This document shows, piece after piece, positions 44,953-56,920 of a stretch of 64,000 nucleotides of DNA (positions are counted from its first letter, which is position 1; the number at the start of each line of letters is the position of its first letter). The notes beneath the pieces are model-generated. The model ran no database searches, was not told the DNA's origin, and saw only the letters and a list, made by a program, of their open reading frames with translations. Made by a program: the position numbers and the translations under genes. Source of the stretch: Pseudofrankia saprophytica. GTDB lineage: Bacteria > Actinomycetota > Actinomycetes > Frankiales > Frankiaceae. The stretch lies in contig NZ_KI912266.1 in the NCBI RefSeq assembly GCF_000235425.2, positions 860,273 through 924,272 of the forward strand, in the 5' to 3' direction.

Positions 44953-46368
44953 ATGCCGGACGAGAAGGACCCAGCCGGGCCGGATGCACGGTCTGACGAG
45001 TCGAGCGCGCCGGCATCGCCGGCGGCCAAGGAGACCACGGACGACGAGGGCCGAGGCCAGGACAGTAAAAGACGGGGCGGTAAGAGACAGGGCGCCATCA
45101 CGACACCGCCCATCATCCTGTCCGCCTCCGGGATTCCGATGGTTCAGGGTGTGGACGCGGGTGCCGGGCCGGGTGGGGCCGCGGGCGGATGGGCCATATT
45201 GCCGCCACCCCGGGACCCCGCTTCCGGGCCGTGGGGGCTCACCGCCCCTACTCTTACGGATCGTGACCAGTCCGGCTCGTCTAGTGATGACTCTGAAGTC
45301 GACGACATCGATCTCGACGTCGATGGCACTGACGACACCGACGACCTCGACGACGCGGTCGAGGACGGCTCGGCGGCCCGCGGCGGCGAGGAGGCCGGCG
45401 TGAAGGTCACCGGCCGCTCCTCGGGCACCGACCACGGCGACGACGATCTCGACGAGGACGACGACGGGCTCGACCCGGCCGACCTCGACGAGTCTGATTT
45501 CGACGAGCCCGACTTCGACGAAGATGACGAGGACGAGGACGAGGCCAGCGATGGCGGCGAGGGCAGCTCGCCGAGCTGGCAGAAGAACATCTCCGGCGAG
45601 CGGCCGCGACGGCGCGAGATCGCTCCGGAGGTGAAGGTCGCCGCCTTCGGCATCCTCGCGGCCCTGCTGCTGACGGTCGGTGCCATCGCGCTCTCGAAGT
45701 CACTGGGAGGCTCGTCGTCCGACGACACCGCGAGTGTCACCCCCGAAGCGACCGCGAGCGTCAAGCCGCCGGCGACGTCAAAGGTCGGTGACTGCGTCTA
45801 CACCGAGGACGAGCAGACGCCCGCCCGTGACGTCACGCTTCCACCCGCGGGATCCAGCGTCGACACGAATCCCGCCAAGATGGTGATCACCACCAACCTC
45901 GGCACGATGACAGCGACCCTCGACGCGGCCAAGGCGCCGTGCACCGTGCACGCGCTCAGCTACCTCGCTGGGAAGAAGTACTTCGACGGAACGACCTGCC
46001 ATCGGGAGACCTCCGGCCCTGACGCCGGGATCTACGTCCTCCAGTGCGGTGACCCGACCGGCACGGGCGGCGGCTCGCCCGGATTCCAGTACAAGAACGA
46101 GAACACCACCGGCGTGAACTACAACCGCGGCGTGATCGCCATGGCCAATGCCGGTCCGGACACGAACGGCAGCCAGTTCTTCATCAACTATGCCGATCCA
46201 TCCGAGGAAGGTGCCCAGGCACTCGCCGGCAACTACACGGTCGTCGGTCAGATCACCGAGGGACTCGACGTCCTCGACAAGATCACCGGCCCCGGCGCCG
46301 CAGGTGAGACGGGTGACGGTGAGCCGGTCACCAAGCCGCAGATCCTTTCGTTCACGATCACCCAGTGA
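44953..46368 (+). CDS. Membrane-anchored cyclophilin-type peptidyl-prolyl isomerase
   Basis: 471 residues. A long acidic disordered N-terminus (many Asp/Glu, about 100-205) precedes one transmembrane helix (AAFGILAALLLTVGAIALSK, about 230-250). A C-terminal cyclophilin domain follows (about 300-471): VITTNLGTMTATLDAAKAP, YFDGTTCHR, NRGVIAMANAGPDTNGSQFF and LAGNYTVVGQITEGLDVLD. It should catalyse cis-trans proline isomerisation outside the membrane during protein folding. The core QFFI and active-site-type residues are present, although FHR is changed to CHR. ATG 44953 has GGGAGG 9 nt upstream; GTG 44947 is closer than optimal. Confidence 0.88.
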   Translation: MPDEKDPAGPDARSDESSAPASPAAKETTDDEGRGQDSKRRGGKRQGAITTPPIILSASGIPMVQGVDAGAGPGGAAGGWAILPPPRDPASGPWGLTAPTLTDRDQSGSSSDDSEVDDIDLDVDGTDDTDDLDDAVEDGSAARGGEEAGVKVTGRSSGTDHGDDDLDEDDDGLDPADLDESDFDEPDFDEDDEDEDEASDGGEGSSPSWQKNISGERPRRREIAPEVKVAAFGILAALLLTVGAIALSKSLGGSSSDDTASVTPEATASVKPPATSKVGDCVYTEDEQTPARDVTLPPAGSSVDTNPAKMVITTNLGTMTATLDAAKAPCTVHALSYLAGKKYFDGTTCHRETSGPDAGIYVLQCGDPTGTGGGSPGFQYKNENTTGVNYNRGVIAMANAGPDTNGSQFFINYADPSEEGAQALAGNYTVVGQITEGLDVLDKITGPGAAGETGDGEPVTKPQILSFTITQ

Positions 46369-46475
46369 AGCCCGGCGAACGGCGACCTGACCGCGGTCAT
46401 CCGGTGACAAATCCGCGGTAGCGCATCGCGCGCTCGCCATCGCGGTCACCCCGGCATCTCTGCGACGATGTTGGG

Positions 46476-47366
46476 GTGACCGCCCTGCCCGGCCAGCGAG
46501 AACTCCGCCGGTCCAGCGCGTCCGGCCATTCCAGCACCCCCACCGCGCCACCGGCGACCTCCGTCGCGCTTGCCCGCAGATCCACCCTCACACGCAGATC
46601 CGACCTTGCGCACAGATCCGCCTTCGTGCGTGGATCCGTCCTCGCGCTCGCGCACAGATCCGCCCCCACACCAGCGCTCGTCGTCGCGGCCGTACTAGCG
46701 GTCGCGTTGACAGTCGCGGGTTGCGGCGGCGGCGCTGGCTCCTCCGCGGCCACCGGATCTCAGCCGGTCCCACATCAGTCCTCCCTGCCGGGAAGTTCCT
46801 CAGGCACCGACGACGCGGGCTCGGCGTCGGGATCTGGCGGGGCCGGCGGCTCGAGTGTCGGTCCCGGCTTCGGGGGCAGCGCCCCGGTCGACGGCGGCAA
46901 CGGCGCCGACGGCAGCCGGACAGTGGACTGCGGCGACGTGATCGACGAGATCCCGGCACCACCCGGCGAGTTCTCCACCGTCGCGAAGGATGTCGCTCTT
47001 CCCACCCGCGTTCAGATCCAGGCCGCCCGCGACACCAACATCCCCACCTCCGACCCGCAGGCGTATTTCGCGAAGTACGGCCTGCTCGTCCGCGTCGGCG
47101 TCGCGGTCGACCTGGCGCTGGCGCCGACCTTCGCCAATGAGGCCGCGATCGGCTGGGGCAGGGGCGAGCCGGGCCTGGTCGTTCACGTTCCGGCCTGCTC
47201 GACGCGCCAGGACGGCGCCGTCTGGCTGGTCTTTGCCGGCGGCTACTACGTCAACACCCCGCGCTGCCTGGCTGTCGAGGTCCGTACTCCGTCCGGCACG
47301 GGGTCGGCCGACATCGGCGCCGGCGCTCCCTGCCCGGGCCAGTCCACCGTGCCACCCGGCAGCTAG
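46476..47366 (+). CDS. Secreted lipoprotein of unknown function
   Basis: 296 residues. An N-terminal extension of about 65 residues with RSxLxx-type repeats (18-bp DNA repeats) precedes a signal helix (ALVVAAVLAVALTVAGC) with lipobox VAGC. A Gly/Ser-rich linker follows, then a domain (about 145-296) with paired Cys (VDCGDVIDEIP, VHVPACSTR, NTPRCLAVEV, GAPCPGQ) that may form disulfides. I do not recognise the family. GTG 46476 is the first reasonable start; a GTG/ATG nearer the signal helix could be the real one, which would remove the unusual extension. Confidence 0.65.
   Translation: MTALPGQRELRRSSASGHSSTPTAPPATSVALARRSTLTRRSDLAHRSAFVRGSVLALAHRSAPTPALVVAAVLAVALTVAGCGGGAGSSAATGSQPVPHQSSLPGSSSGTDDAGSASGSGGAGGSSVGPGFGGSAPVDGGNGADGSRTVDCGDVIDEIPAPPGEFSTVAKDVALPTRVQIQAARDTNIPTSDPQAYFAKYGLLVRVGVAVDLALAPTFANEAAIGWGRGEPGLVVHVPACSTRQDGAVWLVFAGGYYVNTPRCLAVEVRTPSGTGSADIGAGAPCPGQSTVPPGS
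46575..46670. repeat. 18-bp minisatellite in lipoprotein gene
   Basis: Five imperfect units of the form cgcagatccgaccttgcg start at 46575, 46593, 46611, 46629 and 46653, the last after a 6-bp insertion. They encode RSTLTR/RSDLAH-type hexapeptides ahead of the signal peptide. Confidence 0.8.
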
Positions 47367-47429
47367 TACGCCCCAGCGCCCGTTCACCCGCCTCACCCCA
47401 TCGCGAGCCCCATCGCGAGCGCCATCGGA

Positions 47430-47487
47430 TCAAGATCAGTCAGACGCCACGCGCCGGCGGTGACGCCCAGCGTCTGACTGATCTTGA
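47430..47487. terminator. Perfect 17-bp inverted repeat, possible terminator
   Basis: Arms tcaagatcagtcagacg (47430-47446) and its exact complement (47471-47487) enclose a 24-nt loop that itself has short pairing (ggcggtgacgcc). It lies 63 bp after the lipoprotein stop, with no T-run. It could be a terminator or another dispersed palindromic repeat. Confidence 0.5.
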
Positions 47488-47515
47488 GAAGGTCATTCCG
47501 AAACGACATCCCCCG

Positions 47516-47606
47516 GTGCCGCTGACCCCGCGGTGCCGCTGACCACAATGCCGCTGACCACGGTGCCGCTGACCACGGTGCCGGTGACTCCACAGTGCCG
47601 CTGAGC
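47516..47606. repeat. 15-17-bp tandem repeat
   Basis: Six copies of gtgccgctgacc start at 47516, 47533, 47548, 47563, 47578 and 47595, spaced 15 or 17 bp. Three spacings are 15 bp and two are 17 bp, so it is probably outside coding sequence. Confidence 0.85.
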
Positions 47607-47738
47607 AGGACCTCAAGTTGCCCGCCACAAGTCCGCAAGTTCGCCGCAGGCCCGATGACGCATGGTTCCGGAAGCCGCCTCGCCGAGGCGCGTTCCCGAT
47701 CACGGCCGGCACTCCCGGCCCGTCCGCCCGGAGCCGGC

Positions 47739-48896
47739 ATGATCATCACGAACCAGACGGCCGGCCCGGCCAGGGTCCTCCGAGTCAGCAGCACCGTCGA
47801 CACCGACGAATTCTGGGCAGGCGGCGCCGGTACGACCCACGGGGCCCGCCACGCGGAGACCGGCCTTGGGAGCCCCGCACACCATGAGACCGCCACGCAC
47901 CCTGGGACCCCGGCCCAACCTGAGACCGCCGCAGGCCCGGGGACCGCCGCGGGCCCCGGGACCGCCGCAGGCCCTGGGATCCCGGCACACCCTGAGACCC
48001 CAGCATTCCCTGAGACCGCCGCGCGGCGGCTCGCGTTGCCGGTGCTGTGCGCCGTCCAGCTGATGGTGCTGCTCGACGGGACGATCGTGAACATCGCGCT
48101 GCCGACGATCAGCGGCGCGCTGCGGCTGGGGCCGGACGACGCCAGCTGGGTCATCACCTCGTACTACCTGGCGTTCGGAGGGCTGCTGCCGCTCGGCGGG
48201 CGGGTCGGCGACCTGCTCGGCCGCCGCCGGGTCCTGATCGCAGGGACGGCGCTGTTCACCGTCGCGTCCCTGCTCGGCGGCCTCGCGGGTAGCGGCACGA
48301 TGCTGCTGGTGACGCGGGTGCTGCAGGGGGTGGGCGCGGCGGCGGCCGCGCCGAACGTGCTGGCCCTGCTGACGACGACGTTCACCGACCCGCGCGCTCG
48401 GGCACGGGCGATCGCCGTCTATGCGGCCATGTCCGGCGTCGGGATCGCGAGCGGCCTGATCGCCGGTGGCCTGCTCACCGGGTGGGTGTCCTGGCGATGG
48501 ATCTTCCTGGTCAACGTCCCGCTGGGGCTCGCCGTGCTGGCGCTGGCGCCCCGGGTGCTGGCTGAGACCGCCCGTCGGAGAGACGCTTCGGCCTTCCCAG
48601 CCGGCCCAGGCTCCGCTGACGAGATGGACGTCGCCGGCTGGATCGACCAGACAGGCCGAGTGCGCGGTACGCGCCGGCCGGGCGGCGGCTTCGACCTCGC
48701 CGGCGCCGTCCTGGTCACCGCCGGGATCACCACGGTCGTCTACGCGCTGGCTCGCGTACAGTCCGCCGGCTGGTCGGACCCGTGGACGCGCGGCTCGTTT
48801 GGGCTCGCCGCGCTCTGCCTGCTCCTGTCCGCCCGGGTCGAGGCGCGCGGCGACACAAGGTGGCGTTCCCTGCCACCGCCGTACTCGTCGCCATGA
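47739..48896 (+). pseudogene. Truncated DHA2/EmrB-type MFS transporter
   Basis: 385 residues from ATG 47739. A repeat-rich leader of about 95 residues (PGTAAGPGTAAGPG) precedes the MFS start (LPVLCAVQLMVLLDGTIVNI, ALPTISGALRLG), the motif LGGRVGDLLGRRRVLI, and antiporter motif C (GVGIASGLIAGGLLTG). Only about eight membrane segments are present; the DHA2 family normally has 14 segments in about 500 residues. After SARVEARGDTRW the frame changes character and stops at 48896. Another frame nearby reads VAFPATAVLVAMITHSS, as if a deletion joined two parts. It is probably a non-functional drug-exporter remnant. An upstream start at 47595 is also open. Confidence 0.6.
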
Positions 48897-49004
48897 TCAC
48901 GCACTCGTCGACTCGGGATCAGCAGATGTCGCCGTCCACCGGACGTATGCCCGCCTCAGCCAGTCCGGCGGACCTGGGGCTGCGCGTGGCGAGAGACTTG
49001 TGGC

Positions 49005-49349
49005 ATGGGCGTGGACGTGCCGTTGGAGCGGTTCGAAGAATTGGTGGTCGAGGCGTTGGACAGCCTGCCGCCGGAGCTGGGCCGGCAGATGCGCAACGTC
49101 GCGGTCCTGGTGGCGAACGACTCGGCGGAGGGTCTGCTCGGGCTGTATGAGGGCGTCCCACTCACCGAGCGGGGCGACTGGTACAGCGCGGTCCTTCCGG
49201 ACCGGATCACGATCTACCGAGATCCGATCTGCGAGATCTGCGCGAACGAGGCTGAGGTCGTCCACGAGGTTCGGGTCACCGTCATCCACGAGGTCGCCCA
49301 CCATTTCGGCATCGACGACGCCCGTCTCCACGAGCTTGGTTGGGCCTAG
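49005..49349 (+). CDS. Small zinc metallopeptidase-family protein (zincin)
   Basis: 114 residues. HExxH zinc motif in VTVIHEVAHHFGIDDARLHELGW near the C-terminus, preceded by the family features LPPELGRQMRNVAVLV, LGLYEGVP and ITIYRDPICEIC. This small zincin family is widespread in actinobacteria; the substrate is not known. It probably acts in the cytoplasm because no signal peptide is seen. ATG 49005 follows gacttgtggc without a strong Shine-Dalgarno. It is flanked by the truncated transporter and a long gene-free stretch. Confidence 0.85.
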   Translation: MGVDVPLERFEELVVEALDSLPPELGRQMRNVAVLVANDSAEGLLGLYEGVPLTERGDWYSAVLPDRITIYRDPICEICANEAEVVHEVRVTVIHEVAHHFGIDDARLHELGWA

Positions 49350-49973
49350 ATCCCACAGCCGGCCCGCGCCGGCCCGCGCCGGCCGGGGACCGCCTCGTCG
49401 AGGCAGGTCACAGTGGGGTTCGGACGGCGATCCCGACCCCAATTTCGACTGCCTCGACAGCGATGTCAGTCAAGACTCGGGCGTCGCCCGTCCAGGTCCA
49501 CCTCCTTTGAGGAACGCCGCACTGAGCCGTCGCTGTGATCCCCACGCCCGCTCTCACCGCCGAGCTTCACCGTCGATCACCGGCAGCACGCGTGGCCGGC
49601 GATCTCCAGCTCCTCGCCGCCCACACTCATCCCATGGTTTTCCACTGGTGCCGCGTCGGCCAAGGTTGGCCGCCGGTACCACCGCGCCATGGGCTTGATC
49701 GTCAGATCTGTACTCGGATCCGAACCAGAGCCGGCTCGGAGTTCGGATTTGGATACAGTCCTGGCGATCTTCGAGATGTCGACCGGGCGAACGCCGCCGC
49801 GGACGGCATCGGGCGTGGATAAAAGGGGCAAAAGGGGCACGGAACGTCGGCCTGCGCAGGGAAGTTCGACACGTTGAGACAGACTGATTACCGAATGCGA
49901 CAAAGGGTGGGTGCTAGGGCGAAGCCGGGGGTAGGGGTTGGGCACATCTGCCAACCGAGCGGCGGAGGTAGCG
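49350..49973. other. Intergenic region containing a 73-bp repeat
   Basis: About 620 bp with no supported gene. It contains copy 3 of the 73-bp palindrome and, at 49964-49968, the GGAGG ribosome binding site of the next gene. Confidence 0.5.
49697..49769. repeat. 73-bp palindromic repeat, copy 3
   Basis: gatc ends, inverted arms 49707-49725 and 49741-49759 around a 15-nt loop, same length as copies 1 and 2. As in the other two, the base before the left end is T, giving tgatc. Here the T does not close a supported gene. Confidence 0.85.
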
Positions 49974-50879
49974 GTGGCACCCACGGAGCCATGCCTGGGA
50001 CGGTCCGGCATCGATGCCGACGTCGACGTCGACGTCAGCCTCAGTCTCGGCCTCGATCATCGACAGCCGAGCACCTCGCGGGTCTACGACTACTTCCTCG
50101 GCGGGTCGAACCACTTCGCCGTCGACCGGGAGCTGGCCGCTCGCCTGTCGGCCACGCTTCCCGACATCGGCGCGATCATGCGAGAGAACCGGGCTTTCAT
50201 GCGCAGGGCCGTCCGTTTTCTCCTGGACGCCGGCGTCGACCAGTTCCTCGACCTTGGTTCCGGCATTCCGACCGACGATGGCCCGGACGGCAACGTGCAT
50301 GAGCTGGCGCGGCGGCGCCGCCGACGTGCCCGGGTCGTCTATGTCGATCTCGACCCGACGGCCGTCGCCCGCAGCCGCGTCGTCCTGGCCGGCAACAGGG
50401 ACGCGACGATCATCGAGGCCGACCTGCGCGACCCGGACGCGGTGTTCGGCCATCCGGACACCCGCCGGCTGCTCGACCTGACGAAGCCCGTCGCGGTGCT
50501 GATCCTGGGCGTCCTGCACGACATCCCGGACTCGGACGACCCGCAGGGGATCATCGCCCGGATCCGGAAGCGCCTCGTCCCGGGCAGCTTTCTCGCGCTC
50601 TCCCAGGGCACAGCCAACACCCGCGCCGATCCCGACGGATCGGCGACGAATGCCTACGACGACGGATACGCGCGCGGCGCGCCTCGGCTCACGCTGCGCG
50701 ACCGCGCCCAGGCCCTCGCCTTCTTCGCGGGCTTCGAGCTGGTCGCCCCCGGGCTCGTCTTCCTCGAGCACTGGCGCCCGTATCTGGACGACGACGCCGA
50801 CCGCCTCACCTCCCCCACCCGCGTGGCCGGCGCCACCCCAGGTTTCCGGGCCGCCCTCGCCGGCATCGGCATGCGATGA
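49974..50879 (+). CDS. DUF574-type SAM-dependent methyltransferase
   Basis: 301 residues. Features of the Streptomyces/Frankia DUF574 family: STSRVYDYFLGGSNHFAVDR near the N-terminus, FLDLGSGIPTDDGPDGNVHE as the SAM loop, VVYVDLDPTAVARSR (acidic residue binding ribose), and VAVLILGVLHDIPDSDDP. The substrate is unknown; such genes are highly multiplied in actinomycetes. GTG 49974 is chosen because GGAGG at 49964-49968 gives ideal spacing; a TTG at 49938 would add 12 residues. It is a single-gene unit, convergent with the PAS-EAL gene. Confidence 0.88.
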   Translation: MAPTEPCLGRSGIDADVDVDVSLSLGLDHRQPSTSRVYDYFLGGSNHFAVDRELAARLSATLPDIGAIMRENRAFMRRAVRFLLDAGVDQFLDLGSGIPTDDGPDGNVHELARRRRRRARVVYVDLDPTAVARSRVVLAGNRDATIIEADLRDPDAVFGHPDTRRLLDLTKPVAVLILGVLHDIPDSDDPQGIIARIRKRLVPGSFLALSQGTANTRADPDGSATNAYDDGYARGAPRLTLRDRAQALAFFAGFELVAPGLVFLEHWRPYLDDDADRLTSPTRVAGATPGFRAALAGIGMR

Positions 50880-50972
50880 GCTCCCCTACCGATCCGCGGC
50901 CACGGGTCCGGTTGAGGACTGGGAGGACTGGGAGGACTGGACAGCCAGACCTGGACCTGTTCGGGTGCGCGG

Positions 50973-53255
<2,283 letters not shown>

Positions 53256-53950
53256 GGCGCCTTCCCTGCGTTCCGGGAGCTCATTGTGTTCCGCCCATGG
53301 TCGCAGAGGCCGTTCCGAGGCCGCACACTGGCACCCGAGTTCGTCGCGACCTGCGCCCTATGCGCGCCGCGGTCCCCGTGACCGCGAGATGAGCCGAGCC
53401 CAAGGCCCCACCGGCGCCTGGCGGACCGCGTGGCCATCAGCACAAGCGGAGCGCGAGCTTCCGAATTGTCGGGTCGGCGGGCTGTCGGGCCGGCGGGCCG
53501 CGGGTTGGCGCGCCGACGTGAAAGTCCGGTGAACCGGCCCGGCCGCGCGGCGTGGTACATCGAACCAGCCATGGCGACCTGGTAAACGAGCGGACACGGA
53601 GCGACGCCGATCACCGAGCGCTCTCGGTTCGTTAACAATGCCGAATCAAATGGCGCACTGGTCATGATGGGGCGCGCGCCGGAAATGCACGGCAGAATGC
53701 ACGCGTGATACGCACGGTCAACCTGCACGTGCATCTCGGAATTATTTGGGTCGTCACCGCGCCGCGGGCGATTTTGCGCGCGGACGGCGGCTGCGCCGAG
53801 GATCCTTCGGACCCGGCCGGCCGCGCCGCCGGCCAGCGTGCCAGCGGGGCCCGCGCCGGCCCGGGGCGCGCGCACCGCGCGACGGCGGCTCACGGCACGC
53901 GGACATGCCAGAACCGCCGCCAGGGATCACGGCGGCTGGTTACACGGCTG
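53256..53950. other. Long intergenic region
   Basis: About 695 bp with no supported gene. It contains the PAS-EAL promoter (minus strand) and, at 53724-53733, a perfect tgcacgtgca palindrome that recurs at 56153. Confidence 0.45.
53724..53733. promoter_or_regulatory. tgcacgtgca palindrome, site 1
   Basis: Perfect 10-bp palindrome. Additional tgcacg half-sites occur at about 53685 and 53699. The same core is found at 56152-56163, on the other side of the XRE regulator gene, so it may be that regulator's operator. Confidence 0.35.
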
Positions 53951-54817
53951 TCACAGGCTGGCGGCGATCTTCTTCAGGACGTCGGCGGTGCGAGCAGGGG
54001 TGGTGCTGTCGACGCAGAGCCGGTCCATGGCCTCCATGTACCGGTCGACATCCTCGCGTTTGTCCAGGTAGTTGGCCCCACCGAGAACCTCGATGTAGAC
54101 GACGTCCGGAATGTCCGCTTCGGGGAAGCGCAGGATGCTGAATGCGCCGCCCTCGGCCGCGTGGCCGCCGAAGTCGAACGGCATGACCTGCAGCGTCAGC
54201 GAGGGCTGGTTCATCAGCTCCAGCAGGTGCTCGATCTGCGCCTTCATGGTCTTGGTGCCGCCGATCGGCCGGCGCAGCGCCGCCTCGTCGATGACGACCC
54301 ACAGTCGAGGCGCGTTGTCCCTGGTCAGGAGCTTCTGCCGGTTCATCCGCACGTTGACGCGGGTATCGATGACATCCCTGGCCACGCCGCGGTTGCCCTG
54401 CGTGATCACCGCCCGCGCATACTCCTCCGTCTGCAGGAGGCCGGGGATGAACTGGAGCTCGTAGGTGCGGATCAGCGAGGCCGATTCCTCTAGGCCGATG
54501 TATGGCTGGAACCAGTTGGGCAGGACCTCGGAGAAGCTCTGCCACCAACCCTGCTGGTTTGCCTCACGGACCATCGCCAGGAACGGCGTCCGCTCTGCCT
54601 CGTCGGTCACGCCGTAAAGAGTAAGCAGATCCTCGACGTCGCGTTCCTTAAAGCTGACACGACCTAGTTCGAGCCTGCTGATCTTCGACTCGGAACCACG
54701 AATGTGATAGCCGGCTTCCTCCCGGGTTATCCCTTTTGCGTCCCGCAGCCGGCGTAGCTGGGAGCCGAGCAGGATGCGACGAACGGTCGGGCCACTGCCC
54801 GCCGACGGTGTCGTCAC
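53951..54817 (-). CDS. XRE-family regulator with DUF5753
   Basis: 288 residues. N-terminal helix-turn-helix (LGSQLRRLRDAKGITREEAG, YHIRGSESKISRLELGR) followed by DUF5753 (about 90-280): FIPGLLQTEEYARAVI, LWVVIDEAALRRPIGG, SLTLQVMPFDFGGHA and YIEVLGGANYLD. Such regulators typically sit beside small DUF397 proteins in actinomycetes and control development or secondary metabolism; a DUF397 gene lies 1.8 kb away. GTG 54817 is the start. Operator sites may be the tgcacgtgca palindromes on either side. Confidence 0.92.
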   Translation of the reverse strand: MTTPSAGSGPTVRRILLGSQLRRLRDAKGITREEAGYHIRGSESKISRLELGRVSFKERDVEDLLTLYGVTDEAERTPFLAMVREANQQGWWQSFSEVLPNWFQPYIGLEESASLIRTYELQFIPGLLQTEEYARAVITQGNRGVARDVIDTRVNVRMNRQKLLTRDNAPRLWVVIDEAALRRPIGGTKTMKAQIEHLLELMNQPSLTLQVMPFDFGGHAAEGGAFSILRFPEADIPDVVYIEVLGGANYLDKREDVDRYMEAMDRLCVDSTTPARTADVLKKIAASL

Positions 54818-56621
54818 GTCCCGCTCCCTCTGATCCAGTCCTTACGACGGTTAGCAAGCTTGTCCGCGTTCGTGGCCGCCGTCCAGTGCCGATCAGGATA
54901 AAGCTGTCCCGACCGCACGGTTCGGTTGTTCCGGACGCGCCACCGGCCACGGCCCACCGGTGCCGCTGAGCACACCGAGTCAGGCAGTCGCGGAGCAAAT
55001 CCGACATTCACCTCACGACGGACAATCGTTACAACCTCGCCGGACGCCACGACCCACGCGGATCCACCGAACGGAGCCATTCTGCCAGCCCGCCCAACTG
55101 TCCCGATAGTTGGGCGGTCGACCAGTGCGCCAGCTACGCCCAGCCGAGAGACCCTCGCCACGGCGATGTCCACGCGGCCAGGGTAGGGGACTCCGGCCAT
55201 GACAGGCCTCACGGCCTTCCCAGACGCCATGCGCGGATGGGAGGTTGTCCTCGCCGACTCGACACCGGCGAAGGTCGACCCGACACCAGCAGAGTGGGCG
55301 ACGCCGGACGGAACGGGCCGGTCGTAACCGGACGGCGACGGCGCAACGTCGGCGACAGGCGCGCCGGAGGGCACGACGACCACCCCGGGGCGCGACGCGC
55401 CCTCGTCCGCCACCTGACCCCTCCGTCGCGGTCACGACGCGGGATCCCACATCCCACGCTCGGACCCACCAGACCCAACCGGCCACGGTGCGTCGCTTGG
55501 AGATTCCTACACCATCGGCGGCTCGTTGGCATCATCGACCGGATCTGTCACGTTGCGCACAGATGACAGTGACGTAAAGAAATCGAGTCGTGACGGTTGG
55601 CGGGCCGGCGCGCCGAGCGACATCGCCTCGGAGCCACCTTTCCGCCGCGGTCACGAGCGATGCACTTTTCCACAGGCACCGTGGCCACAGGCACCGTGAC
55701 CGCAGGGGACGCGACTACAGAGGACGCGGCCGCAGGGGATGTAGCAAAGAGGAGTCGCAGCCGCTCCCGCCGCGGCCGAGCTGGCCACCTCTTCTGCCAG
55801 CTCTTCCAGGAACTGGGCTCTTCTACTGGGGCGGGCTCTTCCAGCAGATAGGCCACGCGCGCGAGGCCGAAGCTCCAACTCCCGGCCCCGCCCGCCCGCC
55901 GCGGTCCCGCCGCGGTCCGAATCGCCCGAGCGGCCGAGGGCCAGGCGGGCACGCCGCCGGGCGCGACCGCCACGGGCACGCCGCGGCGCGACCGGAGCCC
56001 CCCGCGACGGGCGGCTCGCAAGGAAGGTCGGCACTAAAACCCGCAGGTCATCGGCACGAAGCTCCGCACGCTACGTCCGTTGGGCGCATCTGAGCTTGCG
56101 GACGCACCTTCCTTTCGCGCCCAACGTTTGCACACGTCCTCTCCCGGGCAGATGCACGTGCATGCGACCGTGCCATACTGTGACTGCAAGCAAGAAGCAC
56201 GGTGTATCCGTGGCTTCCGAGGCACGGAGGAGGTGGGCTGGTGCCTGCGACTCGACTTCCGAGTGAGCGACTCCAAGGAGTTGTCGCCTCCTCGGCGCGC
56301 GTCGCCGCCAGCCTGGGGTTCCTGCCGGATCGGCGACGGGGTTCCCGTCGGATCGGTGAAGCCGATCTGGGAGGTCGTGATCGGACAGGTGTGCTGACAG
56401 GTCGGCGATCTGGGAAGTACGGGGCGCAACGCCCCAACGGCGTTCCTGGTCTTACTGGCCGGGAGCCCTTCCCGAGACGGAGGCCCGGCATGAACGACTG
56501 GCACCGCTCGCCGAGGTCGAGTCGCTCGCCACAAGCAGACGGCTCGACTGAAACGTTGGACATGGATTCGGGGTGTGCCGCATACGGCGGCAACCCTCCC
56601 CGGCATCCCCAGGAGACCGCC
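54818..56621. other. Region without supported gene, contains tgcacgtgca palindrome
   Basis: About 1.8 kb in which every open frame has poor coding character. A minus-strand frame at 54814-55413 abuts the XRE start and cannot be excluded, but shows no domain. Short gacgcggcc-type repeats occur at 55678-55745. A perfect 12-bp palindrome atgcacgtgcat lies at 56152-56163, followed by a tactgt -10-like element near 56176. Confidence 0.4.
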
Positions 56622-56858
56622 TTGACCATGATCTACAACGGCATGTCCGCTGCTGCGCTGAAGAGCGTCACCTGGCAGAAGAGCCAGCGCAGCAACTCCC
56701 AAGGGAACTGCGTCGAGATGGCGCGGCTCTCGGACGATGCCGTCGCGGTCCGCAACTCCCGGGATCCGCGAGGCCCGGCGCTCATCTACACACTCGCCGA
56801 GATCGAGGCCCTGATCCTGGGTGCCAAGGACGGCGACTTCGACAACCTCCTCTGCTGA
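56622..56858 (+). CDS. DUF397 protein
   Basis: 78 residues of the DUF397 family: VTWQKSQRSNSQGNCVEMAR, VAVRNSRDPRGPALIYTLAE and LGAKDGDFDNLL. DUF397 proteins are small partners of XRE-DUF5753 regulators and may act as their antagonists or effectors. AGGAG at 56611-56615 favours TTG 56622; ATG 56628 and ATG 56643 are alternatives. The stop overlaps an ATG in the next frame (TGATG), so the downstream gene may be translated from the same mRNA. Confidence 0.85.
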   Translation: MTMIYNGMSAAALKSVTWQKSQRSNSQGNCVEMARLSDDAVAVRNSRDPRGPALIYTLAEIEALILGAKDGDFDNLLC

Positions 56859-56920
56859 TGCTGGCCTCCGTTGCCATCGACGCCACGTCTGACAGCACTC
56901 CGCCCCCGTACGGAGACCGC

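Noticed and set aside
54814-55413. Minus-strand frame abutting the XRE gene start
   Set aside because: No domain, Val/Arg-rich shadow-like composition and no ribosome binding site found; kept only as a remark in the intergenic entry.
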